Shown: positions 44,361 through 58,300 of the stretch, one piece after another
How positions within the stretch are numbered: position 1 is the stretch's first letter
How the letters are laid out: each line of letters begins with the position of its first letter
NCBI RefSeq assembly: GCF_000327385.1
Contig: NW_008708358.1
Location: 801,335-865,334 of the forward strand
Reading direction: 5' to 3'
DNA: 64,000 nt
Source: Lottia gigantea
Lineage: Eukaryota > Mollusca > Gastropoda > Lottiidae
Position numbers and translations under genes: made by a program
Notes under the pieces: model-generated
Told to the model about the DNA's origin: nothing
The model's database searches: none
What the model saw: the letters and a program-made list of their open reading frames with translations, nothing else

Positions 44361-47300
44361 ATTAATAAGATAGCATTTATTATTCTTATCTTATCAGTAT
44401 CGATCAGTATTTAATGTGGTATCATCTAAATATAGAATAGGAATGTAAACATCTTGGGTCTGTAGCCTATAATTCATAAAGTATAATGCTCTTCTCTGAA
44501 TAGATGTTCAGTATTTCAGTACATAATTAATGTAATTGCTGTATTTCTGCCAAGCAATGTTTTTGTATTGCGAAGCAAAGTTGGGGATTTGTTCTGTAAC
44601 AGATAACTTACTACAACAAGACCGAGGCAAGCAAAGAGTGCTACATTACTACAACAAGTCCGAGGCAATGCCAGTAAGCTAAATAGCTGCGACTACAATA
44701 GTGTTTATATTAAGATGTATAAAACTAATAAAGTAAATGGTATAACAGGGTACTAGCAAATTAGATTAAGATAATCAAATAATACCAATCCAATAGTACC
44801 AATCAACCTACTGAAGTTGGCTGGATTCACAGCTTCTCACTTGGAAATGGGACAAGATTGCTTTTATCTTCACTTCAGATGAAATAAGATTTATTTTCAT
44901 TACAATTTCACTTCAGTTGAGCCTTGTTTATATATGTTAGGCTATGCCATCGATGGACACTGCAGCTGTGAAGCATTTTTAAAAGCCCTTTTAAAATAGC
45001 TTGGCTAGCGAACACTTTGCTTCCAGAACGCACAAAGACTTCCAGAGACTGAAGAATACAATTAGATTATTTAGATACGTTTCATCTTCAAATTTTCCAA
45101 TAATAAAGGTCGCTGATCTAGTTGCAGAGTGGCTAAATGTGTATTGAAAAGGGCAATACACCATTGGTGGCGGATCTCTCTCTTTAAATGACTACAAAGG
45201 TGTAAAAAGATTAATTACATTAAAGTGTACTCTAAATACTGTTGATATGTATGTAACAAATTAGTTTATAGCATATAAAATTCCATCAATCAATTCCCAT
45301 TAAATTCCATAATGGTAAATCTGATCTTATGAATGAAATTTATGTCATCGAGTGTAATGATAATATCTGTTATCAACCTATAATAAATCTGTCAACAATC
45401 GAACAGATGTTAAATCTCTTAAATCATAATTTATCAATTTCTTATTCAGAATGTAAAGGAAAAATAGCTTAATATTTCAAATTTCAGATTCAAAATCATT
45501 CTTCAGAAGCTTTTAGGAGTTTATAGCTAGAGATTCCTGTGGTTCGAAATTAAATTAAATTCAACTATTGTTACTTTCGCAAGGTTTAAAATTCATATCT
45601 ATTTAATAAGAATACTGACATAACCATGAGTCCATAAACTGAAAAAGCAAGTGGTTTGTACAATATGTTCAGCAAACCCCAACGTGATAAATATTTTTGA
45701 CGATTATTTTCTGCAATTATAATTTTCTTACGACAGTGGCGTGTACATACATGTAAAACTTAACATGTATTGCTGTTTCGTCAATGTGAGCTTAGCTTTA
45801 AGGCATAATTTATATCCATTACCTGATATGACAAAGGGTCAGGAAACGCCCTCTTCCTATATAAGATATAAAACGATAATATGTCGTGAATGGTAATAAA
45901 TGATACCAATTCTCTTCTGTTATTGACAGGCCTTCAATTATTATTGCCAGTTATCATAACTTTGATGATATAGGTTCAGTGTATTTCATATCATTGACTG
46001 TTTGTCTCATTCTCATCATCATCACCATCAACCTTTAGAAATTGCATGATGGTTTTATCGTTTTGAAAAACGTGTAAATGTCAGCTCATCAGTTCTAGCC
46101 TTATTCATAACTGACATATACCTGCCTGTCTGAAAATGAAATGAAGTGTATTTTTGCGTCCAAATGCGTGAAGTGTAGCTCTAGCTGTAAACAGAAAACA
46201 AATGCTATAAGTCTAATAATCTTTCTTCATCTGTTGGCGATCTAGAAATAATAGTGTTAACGTCGAGAATTCAACATTTCTACAAGCACATTTTCAGAAG
46301 TTTTAAAGAACCGTGATATAAAACTCTGATACTTATAATAATGTCACTCGAACCTACTCTGTAGGTATTAATAAGATAGCATTTATTATTCTTATCTTAT
46401 CAGTATCGATCAGTATTTAATGTGGTATCATCTAAATATAGAATAGGAATGTAAACATCTTGGGTCTGTAGCCTATAATTCATAAAGTATAATGCTCTTC
46501 TCTGAATAGATGTTCAGTATTTCAGTACATAATTAATGTAATTGCTGTATTCCTGCCAAGCAATGTTTTTGTATTGCGAAGCAAAGTTGGGGATTTGTTC
46601 TGTAACAGATAACTTATTACAACAAGACCGAGGCAAGCAAAGAGTGCTACATTACTACAACAAGTCCGAGGCAATGCCAGTAAGCTAAATAGCTGCGACT
46701 ACAATAGTGTTTATATTAAGATGTATAAAACTAATAAAGTAAATGGTATAACAGGGTACTAGCAAATTAGATTAAGATAATCAAATAATACCAATCCAAT
46801 AGTACCAATCAACCTACTGAAGTTGGCTGGATTCACAGCTTCTCACTTGGAAATGGGACAAGATTGCTTTTATCTTCACTTCAGATGAAATAAGATTTAT
46901 TTTCATTACAATTTCACTTCAGTTGAGCCTTGTTTATATATGTTAGGCTATGCCATCGATGGACACTGCAGCGGTGAAGCATTTTTAAAAGCCCTTTTAA
47001 AATAGCTTGGCTAGCGAACACTTTGCTTCCAGAACGCACAAAGACTTCCAGAGACTGAAGAATACAATTAGATTATTTAGATACGTTTCATCTTCAAATT
47101 TTCCAATAATAAAGGTCGCTGATCTAGTTGCAGAGTGGCTAAATGTGTATTGAAAAGGGCAATACACCATTGGTGGCGGATCTCTCTCTTTAAATGACTA
47201 CAAAGGTGTAAAAAGATTAATTACATTAAAGTGTACTCTAAATACTGTTGATATGTATGTAACAAATTAGTTTATAGCATATAAAATTCCATCAATCAAT

Positions 47301-48370
47301 TCCCATTAAATTCCATAATGGTAAATCTGATCTTATGAATGAAATTTATGTCATCGAGTGTAATAATAATATCTGTTATCAACCTATAATAAATCTGTCA
47401 ACAATCGAACAGATGTTAAATCTCTTAAATCATAATTTATCAATTTCTTATTCAGAATGTAAAGGAAAAATAGCTTAATATTTCAAATTTCAGATTCAAA
47501 ATCATTCTTCAGAAGCTTTTAGGAGTTTATAGCTAGAGATTCCTGTGGTTCGAAATTAAATTAAATTCAACTATTGTTACTTTCGCAAGGTTTAAAATTC
47601 ATATCTATTTAATAAGAATACTGACATAACCATGAGTCCATAAACTGAAAAAGCAAGTGGTTTGTACAATATGTTCAGCAAACCCCAACGTGATAAATAT
47701 TTTTGACGATTATTTTCTGCAATTATAATTTTCTTACGACAGTGGCGTGTACATACATGTAAAACTTAACATGTATTGCTGTTTCGTCAATGTGAGCTTA
47801 GCTTTAAGGCATAATTTATATCCATTACCTGATATGACAAAGGGTCAGGAAACGCCCTCTTCCTATATAAGATATAAAACGATAATATGTCGTGAATGGT
47901 AATAAATGATACCAATTCTCTTCTGTTATTGACAGGCCTTCAATTATTATTGCCAGTTATCATAACTTTGATGATATAGGTTCAGTGTATTTCATATCAT
48001 TGACTGTTTGTCTCATTCTCATCATCATCACCATCAACCTTTAGAAATTGCATGATGGTTTTATCGTTTTGAAAAACGTGTAAATGTCAGCTCATCAGTT
48101 CTAGCCTTATTCATAACTGACATATACCTGCCTGTCTGAAAATGAAATGAAGTGTATTTTTGCGTCCAAATGCGTGAAGTGTAGCTCTAGCTGTAAACAG
48201 AAAACAAATGCTATAAGTCTAATAATCTTTCTTCATCTGTTGGCGATCTAGAAATAATAGTGTTAACGTCGAGAATTCAACATATCTACAAGCATATTTT
48301 CAGAAGTTTTAAAGAACCGTGATATAAAACTCTGATACTTATAATAATGTCACTCGAACCTACTCTGTAG
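44361..48370. repeat. Tandem segmental duplication, 2006-bp spacing, two copies
   Basis: Copy 1 is 44361-46364, copy 2 is 46367-48370, joined by GT. Both start ATTAATAAGATAGCATTTAT and end CGAACCTACTCTGTAG. By eye I found about six single-base differences in 2 kb (for example CAGCTGTGAAG versus CAGCGGTGAAG), so they are more than 99% identical. Each copy opens with a small inverted pair (AATAAGATA / TATCTTAT) and contains an internal direct repeat around CAACAAGACCGAGGCAA / CAACAAGTCCGAGGCAA. No gene, transposase or RNA is recognised within the unit. Either a recent duplication or two haplotypes joined by the assembler. Confidence 0.97.
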
Positions 48371-51300
48371 AACTGACGAATACAGTGAGTAATGATGACA
48401 GTAAATAGTTTAATGATAAGTACGCGACGTCTGGTATTTAATGCGGCATCAATGAAACCTGTTTAATATAAGGCTGAATGAATGTATAGAATTAGGTAAG
48501 GGATGACATTGATGCGAACCGTCTGGAACATGGCTTTGGCTTGTACAAGTTTCATAAGGCGCCTTACTTATGAATGGTTCTTGAGTTTAGAATTAAATTA
48601 ACTTCCACAAAGTGACGAACTGAAATAGATTAGTTCGTTATTCCTTTAATGAACCAAAGTTAACAAGGATTACGGTAGTAATGAATAAAATACATGTGCC
48701 AATATTAATGATTAGGTATATAAATAATATATGTCCAAACATTGTAGATCCAAAAACACATTTTGTTATTTTTCTGGATTGACATGTCGACGTTAAAAAA
48801 TTACAGGGGGCTTTAGATTATCTTTTGGATTCAAAACTGTCCACTAAAGAAAAGCCAAGAATGTTAAAATGTACTTTACACACTGAAATTAACAATATCC
48901 GAAAAGGAAGTGTGTTGATTCCAAACGTAATATTATCATACCCTATATTCCAATACACTCAATTAGATTCTGAGATAATTGTCATGAATGTCAAGACTGT
49001 TTTGATACTTGACAAGCGAATCTTAAACGCAGTCACTGATAAAAGTGTGGCCGTTATTTTTGTCTGCTCAATTAAATAGTAAATATTCTGCTCAGACTTT
49101 CTAGGTAAGGAATTAATTAAATGCCAGAAATAATTCTAATTGGTGGAAAATAAGCAGCTTTCTATGTGTTAAATAACGACTCGTCATAATTAAAATCTCT
49201 TCAGGTATATTGGGATGACTAAAATAATAAACTGTTATCCTAATGAAATAGTGAATATTTGTTGAATGTTTAGCAAAAATATTGTTGGTTAACTTAGCAT
49301 TTTTACAGATCTTAAGTTCATGAAAATGCCTTATTGCAATTACTATATTAAAAAATCTCTCATATAAAAATAAATTTGTTTAGGGAGCTTTCAATCCTTC
49401 ATGGCCATAAGAACACGGATGCATTCAAGGTCATCAAAGCTTCTGTCGTTAAAGGCTAACAGGCTTGTATGATCCAGCCTGAAATGATAAGTATATTATG
49501 CAGCAATTACTAAAATTTTAAGGGCCAAATGATCGGGTATTTTTGTTATTACCATGTTTTGATCAATACTGCCATTTTAGCGTATAAACTTTCGAGACAA
49601 TGTTTGGTCTCTGAGAATGATGAACTAGCGGTTTGATCAATGTGATCTGGATCGCCAGTAAATGAAGTACTGATATAGTTTAATTAAGATCAAGGCAAGT
49701 TTGTCATGGTGTCAGATTAGATGACAGGATTTTAATTAAAATATTAACTACCACGAGGTGATATTGGACTGGATAATTGATCTGTTTACTAATCAAGTCT
49801 ACCTTATTTAAAATAATGGTGCCTTAGAGACCTGCAAGTCGTCATATAACGCAGTTTGAAAGGATATATCATATAATATTTCATTGTTACAACAGGATTT
49901 CACTTTATGTATTGGTCCTTCAAAAATATAAATTTGTATCTCTATGTGACAAAAAAGTACAGTTATATAAATGTGTATAACGACGCCAAACGAGCATAAA
50001 TTAAATAAAATGCAGTATGTACAACATATTATGTAATGTATCCATGAGACGTTGTATCGTCCAACACACATGTTCGGAACGAGATAGAGTGTGCCATTTT
50101 TCCAGGACTTTTGCAGTTTTGTTATTCTAGTATCCCTTTCGAGGAACCTAAAGAGCTAAGATGTTTTTGGTTTATGTACTCAAAGGCAGCACACCATCTT
50201 AACAGAATATTGTATATTTATATATTTTGTTGTGCAAAGTGGTAATTGGTAAATGCTATGTACTAGTGTCGCCAGTAGTGCTGTGTACGTGTATCAGATA
50301 CACACCAACGGCCCATTTCTAGAAACTATCTTAATATTTCTACCTACTTCTTAAGAAATTTAAAAAGTTCTAATACATCAATGCTTTGAATATCTCCTAG
50401 AAATCCACTGAGATTATTTGTTGATCTTCAATCTCAGTAATCTTAAAATATCCACAATTTAATTCAAACTAAAATCTTTGAAATTGACAAAAACTTCCCG
50501 CTCTTTAGATTAAAACTTGATTCGTTTACACAATAGAAAAAAAATATTTCTGTAATAGCTACAGGCAGAATTTGTATTAAATGTTTTTGTATGTTATTTT
50601 GTATGAGCAATGTTGAGCTACTATCGATATTTTAATAGCGTGTATTGCTTCACCCCAGGTTCAACCAATACCATATATTACGAGATCAACATGTTTTGAA
50701 ATGTCTTGTGGATCTTGGTCTTCTTACAAATCCTTTAACAATATATCAGTGATACGCTTTGAGCAAATTATTTGCTGGGTAGCATTAACGTATGAATTGT
50801 AACCGCCATTTAATCTATGCTCTTTAAGCTTGAAAGGTATTTGTTAAAGTTTTACTCCAACACTCTTTGGGGAAAATTCACTAATCTAAAACTAAAATAA
50901 CAGAATCACTAGTATCGATCAGTGTAACAAATTAAAAAACATTCATATTCTATAATACAGTATATTTTATGGATTTACAACATGAAATATTCATTAAAAG
51001 AAGGAGACAAAAACCAGTACAAGCTGACACACGATGACGTGATATGATATTTCTACAAAGAAAAGAAAGGTAAAATGACATTATAATCATACGGTATTAT
51101 AGTTTTAGCCTACGACTCATACAGTGACTATAATTTCTACAAGTAAGATAAACCATTTCTTCTCATTTATTACGCAAGTAGCAATTTTCACGACTCGTCC
51201 TTAATTTGGAATACGATAATTTTTAACGTTACCGTACTAATAGAATAGTATACAGAAGCGAAATGTTGATTATTTTTTATTTTTATATGTATTTATTTTT

Positions 51301-54300
51301 CTATATATGAGAGTATACTGATAATGAAAATAATAATATCTAACTATTATTATAGCTGTAATGTATTGCTAGGTTAATATTGATGATCTAGTAAATGAAA
51401 GATCTATAATTAATCAAAGTGATAATCTAACTAATATCATATCGCATTATCTCCCTGACAGTTCTCTGATAAATATCTCTAATAAATACGTAGGTTGACG
51501 CAGGCTAATGAGACTCCGAGACAGGGAGAAACAGTGTTGAACGGTGTCCTCAATTGTTTTTTTTTCAAGAATTTTGTTGATAGTACTCGATGAACAAAAT
51601 AAGTTTAATTTGAAATGCAAAAAAAGACCGATTACAATAAAATCTAATCAAATCTGCTGTAGAAATACCGACAGATCAAAAGATTATTTTGTTATTTTTT
51701 TTGTAAGACTTCTTTGAAAGCAGGATTATCAAAAAGACACAACATCGGATGACTGAAAACTGAAAAAAAAAATTATTTTCCCCAGAACACTTGATTATAT
51801 TGGAGATGCTGAAGGGTTCCGTTCTGCGACCGGGTTTGGACCATTGACTTACATTTTAATTGTTCAGGTGGCTAATGCTGTCAATTGTTTGTCTCTTTTA
51901 AAATATTACACAACGTTTAATTGCTCGCATTATACAGTGTTAAGGCATGTAAAGAGAAAGGGAAATTTGAAAAGGAACATTATCACTTTGAAACTAATTG
52001 TGTTTTAATGTGGTGTGACTATTCTCATATTTTTTCTCGTCTCACTTGTTCTCTATTTTAAAGTGAAAATGGACATAAAATTTCCTCCGGAAAGACAGAC
52101 AGGGTGATTTATCTTAAAAGTGTTATGTTCCCCAAAATTTCTTAAAGAATTTAGCTCGGTAAGATGTTATTTCTGTTAATGTTTTATTTGTCGGCTCCTG
52201 AAAACAAGACAGGATCCATTTTCGCATCCTCCCCAAGACCGTTTCTATGTTCAATAATACATTAGAAAAAATAAACAGACCAATGGGATTTAATGTTTTG
52301 TATAAACATATTATCCAAGTAACAAAATGAATTAGGGTATAAATTGATACAGTCTCGGTTCGTCACCAGTGGTTGAAAATGGATTGGTCTAGTCTATACT
52401 ATCAATCTATATTTCTTTGTACATTGACACCGACAGAATCTTCAAAAAACAAGATTATTGATTTCCAGATATATCAAGCAAACGGAATATTTGATTTTAT
52501 GTCAATATATAAAGCAAATTGCTTTGCTTTACGGACTTTAATCATTACGTAGAGAGTTAATAACAGTAGTAAAAATGTAAAAATTCAGAAACCATTAGTA
52601 CTGTTTCAAACTTATGCCGAGTAGATCGATATCAGTTGATCCAGAACTCAAATTGAGTTTTACGACCTAATTTTATGAACCGAATTGTTGTATTTAGATT
52701 GGTAAGTTTATCCAGAAGATGATAATCTAAAATAACATAAATAAAATTATACTCAATTGCATTACAAAATGTTACTTGAAAATGTACAGGCACAAATGTT
52801 TTTAAAACAGTGTTTGTAATGGATCAGCCAACCCATATCGATTGACATCTTCGTAGAGAAAACCCATCATCAAAAATACTTGGCAATATTGAAGGATACA
52901 ATTGGATGCAAATTAAATATTTAAGTATACTGCTTCTGAACATGAGACTAAGTCGCTTTGAAATCCAATTTTAGCACTGTTCAGACCTTGACTTGACAGC
53001 TTTTAATGGAAAGTGTCATTCAAACTGACTGTGACGGTTAAAGAGGGATAAACCGATTTCCTTCTCTGAGTGGAAAAGTGACTGGGTCGGAAGTGTTCTC
53101 TCTTGATATGGACTTATATTATTGATTGAAGACTGAAAGAGTAGCGGTATGTATTGAATGTCTACATATGATATCGTTTAGTTCACTTTATATTGTCTTC
53201 ATTTTTAATTCGTTGATTCCAATGTAAATATAGTTGTCCAATTGTTGTATTCACACACAATGTAAATGCAATATTTTGAGATTTGCATAGATTACACTCT
53301 AGGAATATTCCCCCCAAAAAATGCATTACATGTAATTTCATTTTAAGGGTCACTTGATATATCCTGAATATTTGCCTGATACACGAATTATACTCAAGTA
53401 GATTTAGACCAAGGTTTCTGGCAAATCGAACAAGTCAACGTCTAGAACGTGTAAAATCAGCCAATAATGATAAGAAAGGGACAATGTGACATATAGCATC
53501 CTCTATATATCATTGTAACAAAATACAAGTAGAATTCAAATTTTCCATTGACTACACTAATTTCTTGTTCTTTTCTCGGTGAAAACATTGACGTTGACAA
53601 ATCATATTGTGTTAATTATTAAATATAAGCTATTGCAGACGGATGTCACACAAATTAATAGTAAAGATAGGTTTGTTCTCGATTGATAGATATTTACCTT
53701 TGGGAATCAACTATAAAATAAGATATCATATTTTATTAACGATCAACAAGAAACTTTGACGTTGTGTGACGTTCTTGTAGAACCTGATTAAAGTTGTGAT
53801 CTAAATGCTACATGTTTGGTTTCAGGTGGACTCCATCCATGATCTGAAAAACTTATATTCACGTTCTAGACAATTATAATATTCAAAGATTCGTAAATGA
53901 TATGGATGGACACACTAAAGGAAACGTTTTCAAGTGATTGGTTGTTATATTTCCGTGAAAATAATTTTTAACTTTTTTCAATGTACAGATACTTCATTTG
54001 GTGGTTCCAACAAGTTGAATGGTTTTTTCTCATCATCTTTGTCATTCCATTGTATCTAGAAAAATAGATAGTAAGAAAGGTTAGTTGTTTAGAACAAAAT
54101 AAAATTGTCTTGGTGTGAAATTGAAAAGACACAAAATGTTTGCTTACGATTAGCGACTAGATTGTTAAACCACACGTTGCAGAACCCGCAGCAGCTTTCC
54201 TAATTCATTTTACCAACAATTCATTTCAGTTACGTGATATTTGTGATTAATACTGCAAATATACAGTACAGTTTTGTCGAGATTAATTTTATAACTGTAT

Positions 54301-54691
54301 GATATTGAACAGTGTTTCTATAGCTTTTTACAATTAGGCTGCTGGCTGATAAAACACAATCTGTGCCAAAGATGCGTTGTGTTCCGTAGATTACTGTCAA
54401 CCTTCGGTACAATTTCCAGAAAGTTGATCAGATTTGCACAGTTAATGCAGTGTCTGTTTTCACACAAGTTCCAAAATGAGTAATTGTGTGTATGATATTG
54501 AACAGTCGCTCGTATATTGCAGAAACAGACCGTGAATTATGCCATAAAAGATGATATTACTATACAAATCAATGTCGAGGTTTTTATATGCCATGTTATT
54601 GACAAGTATAATTAAACGTGAATCTTGATGAAAACACCTGACGAGAACCAGGTATTGATCTCTTAATATAAAGGCCCTCTTACACAGCTTG
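48371..54691. other. Gene-free stretch
   Basis: More than 6 kb of AT-rich DNA in which no gene, RNA or clear repeat could be supported. The frames at 48825-49079 and 49808-50071 start at non-ATG codons or show no family resemblance. Confidence 0.45.
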
Positions 54692-55358
54692 TTGATTATA
54701 CCTGGCTGGTTATAATGTAGTTGATTATACCTGGCTGCTTATAATGTAGTTGATTATACCTGGCTGGTTATAATGTAGTTGATTATACCTGGATGGTTAT
54801 AATGTAGTTGATTATACCTGGATGGTTATAATGTAGTTGATTATACCTGGCTGGTTATAATGTAGTTGATTATACCTGGCTGCTTATAATGTAGTTGATT
54901 ATACCTGACTGGTTATAATGTAGTTGATTATACCTGACTGGTTATAATGTAGTTGATTATACCTGACTGGTTATAATGTAGTTGATTATACCTGACTGGT
55001 TATAATGTAGTTGATTATACCTGACTGGTTATAATGTAGTTGATTATACCTGGCTGGTTATAATGTAGTTGATTATACCTGGCTGCTTATAATGTAGTTG
55101 ATTATACCTGGCTGCTTATAATGTAGTTGATTATACCTGACTGGTTATAATGTAGTTGATTATACCTGGCTGGTTATAATGTAGTTGATTATACCTGGCT
55201 GCTTATAATGTAGTTGATTATACCTGGCTGGTTATAATGTAGTTGATTATACCTGGCTGCTTATAATGTAGTTGATTATACCTGGATGGTTATAATGTAG
55301 TTGATTATACCTGGCTGGTTATAATGTAGTTGATTATACCTGGCTGGTTATAATGTAG
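54692..55358. repeat. 29-bp minisatellite, exactly 23 copies
   Basis: 667 bp equal 23 units of 29 bp without any length change. The unit begins TTGATTATACCTGGCTGG and ends TTATAATGTAG. Units differ only at three positions in the CCTGGCTGG segment and fall into four types: GGCTGG (8 copies), GGCTGC (6), GGATGG (3), GACTGG (6, five of them consecutive). All other positions appear invariant, showing strong recent homogenisation. Confidence 0.98.
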
Positions 55359-58300
55359 TAATTATCGACAATTGACATTTTGTATTTGATAATTGTTAGT
55401 TAACAACGATATCTCTCGTAAGCTATATGAAAACTGGAATCGTGTTCCTCGAAAACAAAATCTTGAATCAACACATATTCGCTAAGATGTTCTCTGATAG
55501 AATTTTCAACGGAAAGCATATGTGGAAATTTTTGCGGTTAAAACTTTCCGGGTTGTTAAAAGTATATGGAGTAGGGTGAGTGTTAGTTAGCAAAACCTTA
55601 TCTCCCGCACGATTTCGTAAGACTTGCCTGACTGATTATGAATTTTGTATCTGGTTCCTAAAACGAATATCATGAACCCACCCCTAAACGTTGACAATAT
55701 TTGCCGTTCACAAAAATAAAATGCTACGGCGGATCTACATATATGAAACTTTCTACGTTAACATTCCAGCCCGATTTACCAGTAAGACATTCAGAAAATT
55801 GTGGACATATCTAATTGTAACAGCGGTAGTGTAAAGAGAATAATATTGTTCTAAAATAAAACTGTGATTTCAATCAACTAGTGGTAAAACGTCAATATGT
55901 TTTAAAGAACTATATAATGTAATGGTGTATAAATTTATACAATCTAAATCAAATAGTCTACCATAGTTTCTATCAAATAAGTTCATCTTATTTTGACTAA
56001 GTAATAAGACAATGGGAATTCAAGGCAATAAAGATTCCTGGATGGTTCTTAAGACTCTGTCAATTGGCGCTAGTGGTAAAAAGTCACAGCTAGTTATTGA
56101 TTTCTGATGATCAGAGATGGAAGATTATCAACTTCAGAAGGCACATTCTTTATCAATGTGACAAGAGCTCTTAATAACCTTGTCTGACTCTAAAGCATCT
56201 AAACCTGAAATGATTTATATTTAGAGTTTATGTTGTTGAAACGTTTCTAGTTTGAATCAGTTAAAAATAACTTAGCACTTGTACAAGAGAAGAGCTTGTC
56301 AATTTGAATAAAATGTATCGTATATAATCTCTTAAAAAATATCTCTGAGATCAATTTAGACCAGGGGTGCCTCTTTAGTCGGTTTAAAGTTAATAAGGAG
56401 CCTAATAATATATTTTCATGTCGGGATAGATAGAATAAAATTTTGCATGAATATTAATAAACATTTTATTTCAGACTATTATTTATAGGAACTTTTATCA
56501 ACACGCGTACGTTTTATTGAGTAAAATATATTTTATTTTTCTGAATCAAATAAATCATTTTTAAGAAGATTATGAAGCTGAGTTCAATGCCAGCCATTTA
56601 CATACAATGTGGCGCGCTATCATCTTTTATGGTTAAAACAAAGTAATTGTATTGGTGCAGGATTTCGGGTTTCATTTTGTGGTTTAGATCTTAGTACTTG
56701 GTCTTTTCATTGTGGTTACATTAATACATGGTGAACTGAATCACACGTGAACGCTGGTGATTAAATGAGAAAGTATCAAATACTGTTAGACTCGGCTACT
56801 TTTCAATATCAGTCAATACACGCCATAACAGTGACAGAACCAAGTGTGTGATACGACCTTTATAAGGAAAGCGAAGACAACGTGTATTTTTATTTATCCA
56901 GTGGTTATAACAAGAACGACAAGAGGTAATCTGAATATCAATATATAGTTTAGACACAACCTAGTTTTTTTTATTATCAATATCAGGAACCCATGGAATC
57001 GGTCACGTTTTAGTGCTTAGTCAATGACGAGTTTTATCAACTGTTGACTCCAGAGATCTTTTCAGGTGTTAGGACTTATATATGTAGTATGTGGTCATTA
57101 TTAACTCTCACAAGGATTAAATAGGGGTAGGACAGCCAAGGTAAGAAGTCTATTTTTTAAGAAAGTATTGTCTTTACAAAAATGACGCTTTGACCACTCT
57201 ATGTGTGATAGCTTGAAGTTATATGTATCTATATTTTCTCGGGTTTGTTATAATCAGTAACATTAACTTGTACCTTTGATTTACGTTTAAGGCTTTTGTG
57301 TCCCAAAGGCAAAAATCAAATTGATTCTGATTTATTTTTTGAAGAAATACTACAATAAAATGTCCGTGTTCATTATAGTGCTTTCTCGCTAAAAGTTCTT
57401 TTCTAAAAAAGAAACAATACAAATTCGTCAAATATTAACAGGAAGGTATTTTTTATGAACAATGATATTGTTCATGTCGCTTGTTTCAACTGTTACTTGA
57501 AACATAAAATCAGTGTCATTTCATAGACAGTTAATGAAACTTTTTTATGATTTTCCATTAACTTTTTTTGTAATCTGACTCAAATATGTGCCAAATTCGA
57601 AATAAAGGAATCAAAAAATAATAATTCTTAAAGGTCATAGGCGACTAGGGCATAAACATTTTAACACACATTGCAAGGAAGTATCATTACAATTCTATTT
57701 GATTTTGTGACACAATTCTAAGCTAATGTTGTTTGTGATGAAGACATTAAGAAGACAGTATAATGCTCTTTGATTCATGTCTCAAGGAATATCATAATGT
57801 GAAACCTTTCTGTAATCAAGATCAATGATTAGAAAGGATTGAAAACTTAGAACGAATGTTGTCATTTTATTTCAGCGTTTGTGGCGTTTCGTATCGTCCA
57901 TATCCAAGTGTCAAAATGGTCCAGATTATGCCGTTAAGATTGCACCGTTCATCCTGAATATTTTTATAGAATCTTGGGTATCATTCAAATACAGAAAGCT
58001 GGAAATCTTCGATTTGACATATTTTTGTCCTAATGCTTCATATATGCCGTAGATTATTGCGTTTGCATATTTCATCCTGAATATTTGTATGACCAGTTTT
58101 AAAGTTTCATGTTCATTTGTTGAACGAAAGACGCTCACGAAATTACTTCCACTACGCCATCGACATGCACGTACAGTTCCCCCATGCAGTACGCTTTTTG
58201 ATAAACTGCATCATTGGCAGGTAGTCATATAAAATGACACTTAATATGCCTTGATACTATAGCGTCTCTGACATTGAATACTAGTACAATGTTATATCAG

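Noticed and set aside
57926-58138. Minus-strand frame with NAIIYG, reminiscent of the GPCR NPxxY motif
   Set aside because: Preceding residues are not hydrophobic as a seventh helix should be, and the start is not ATG.
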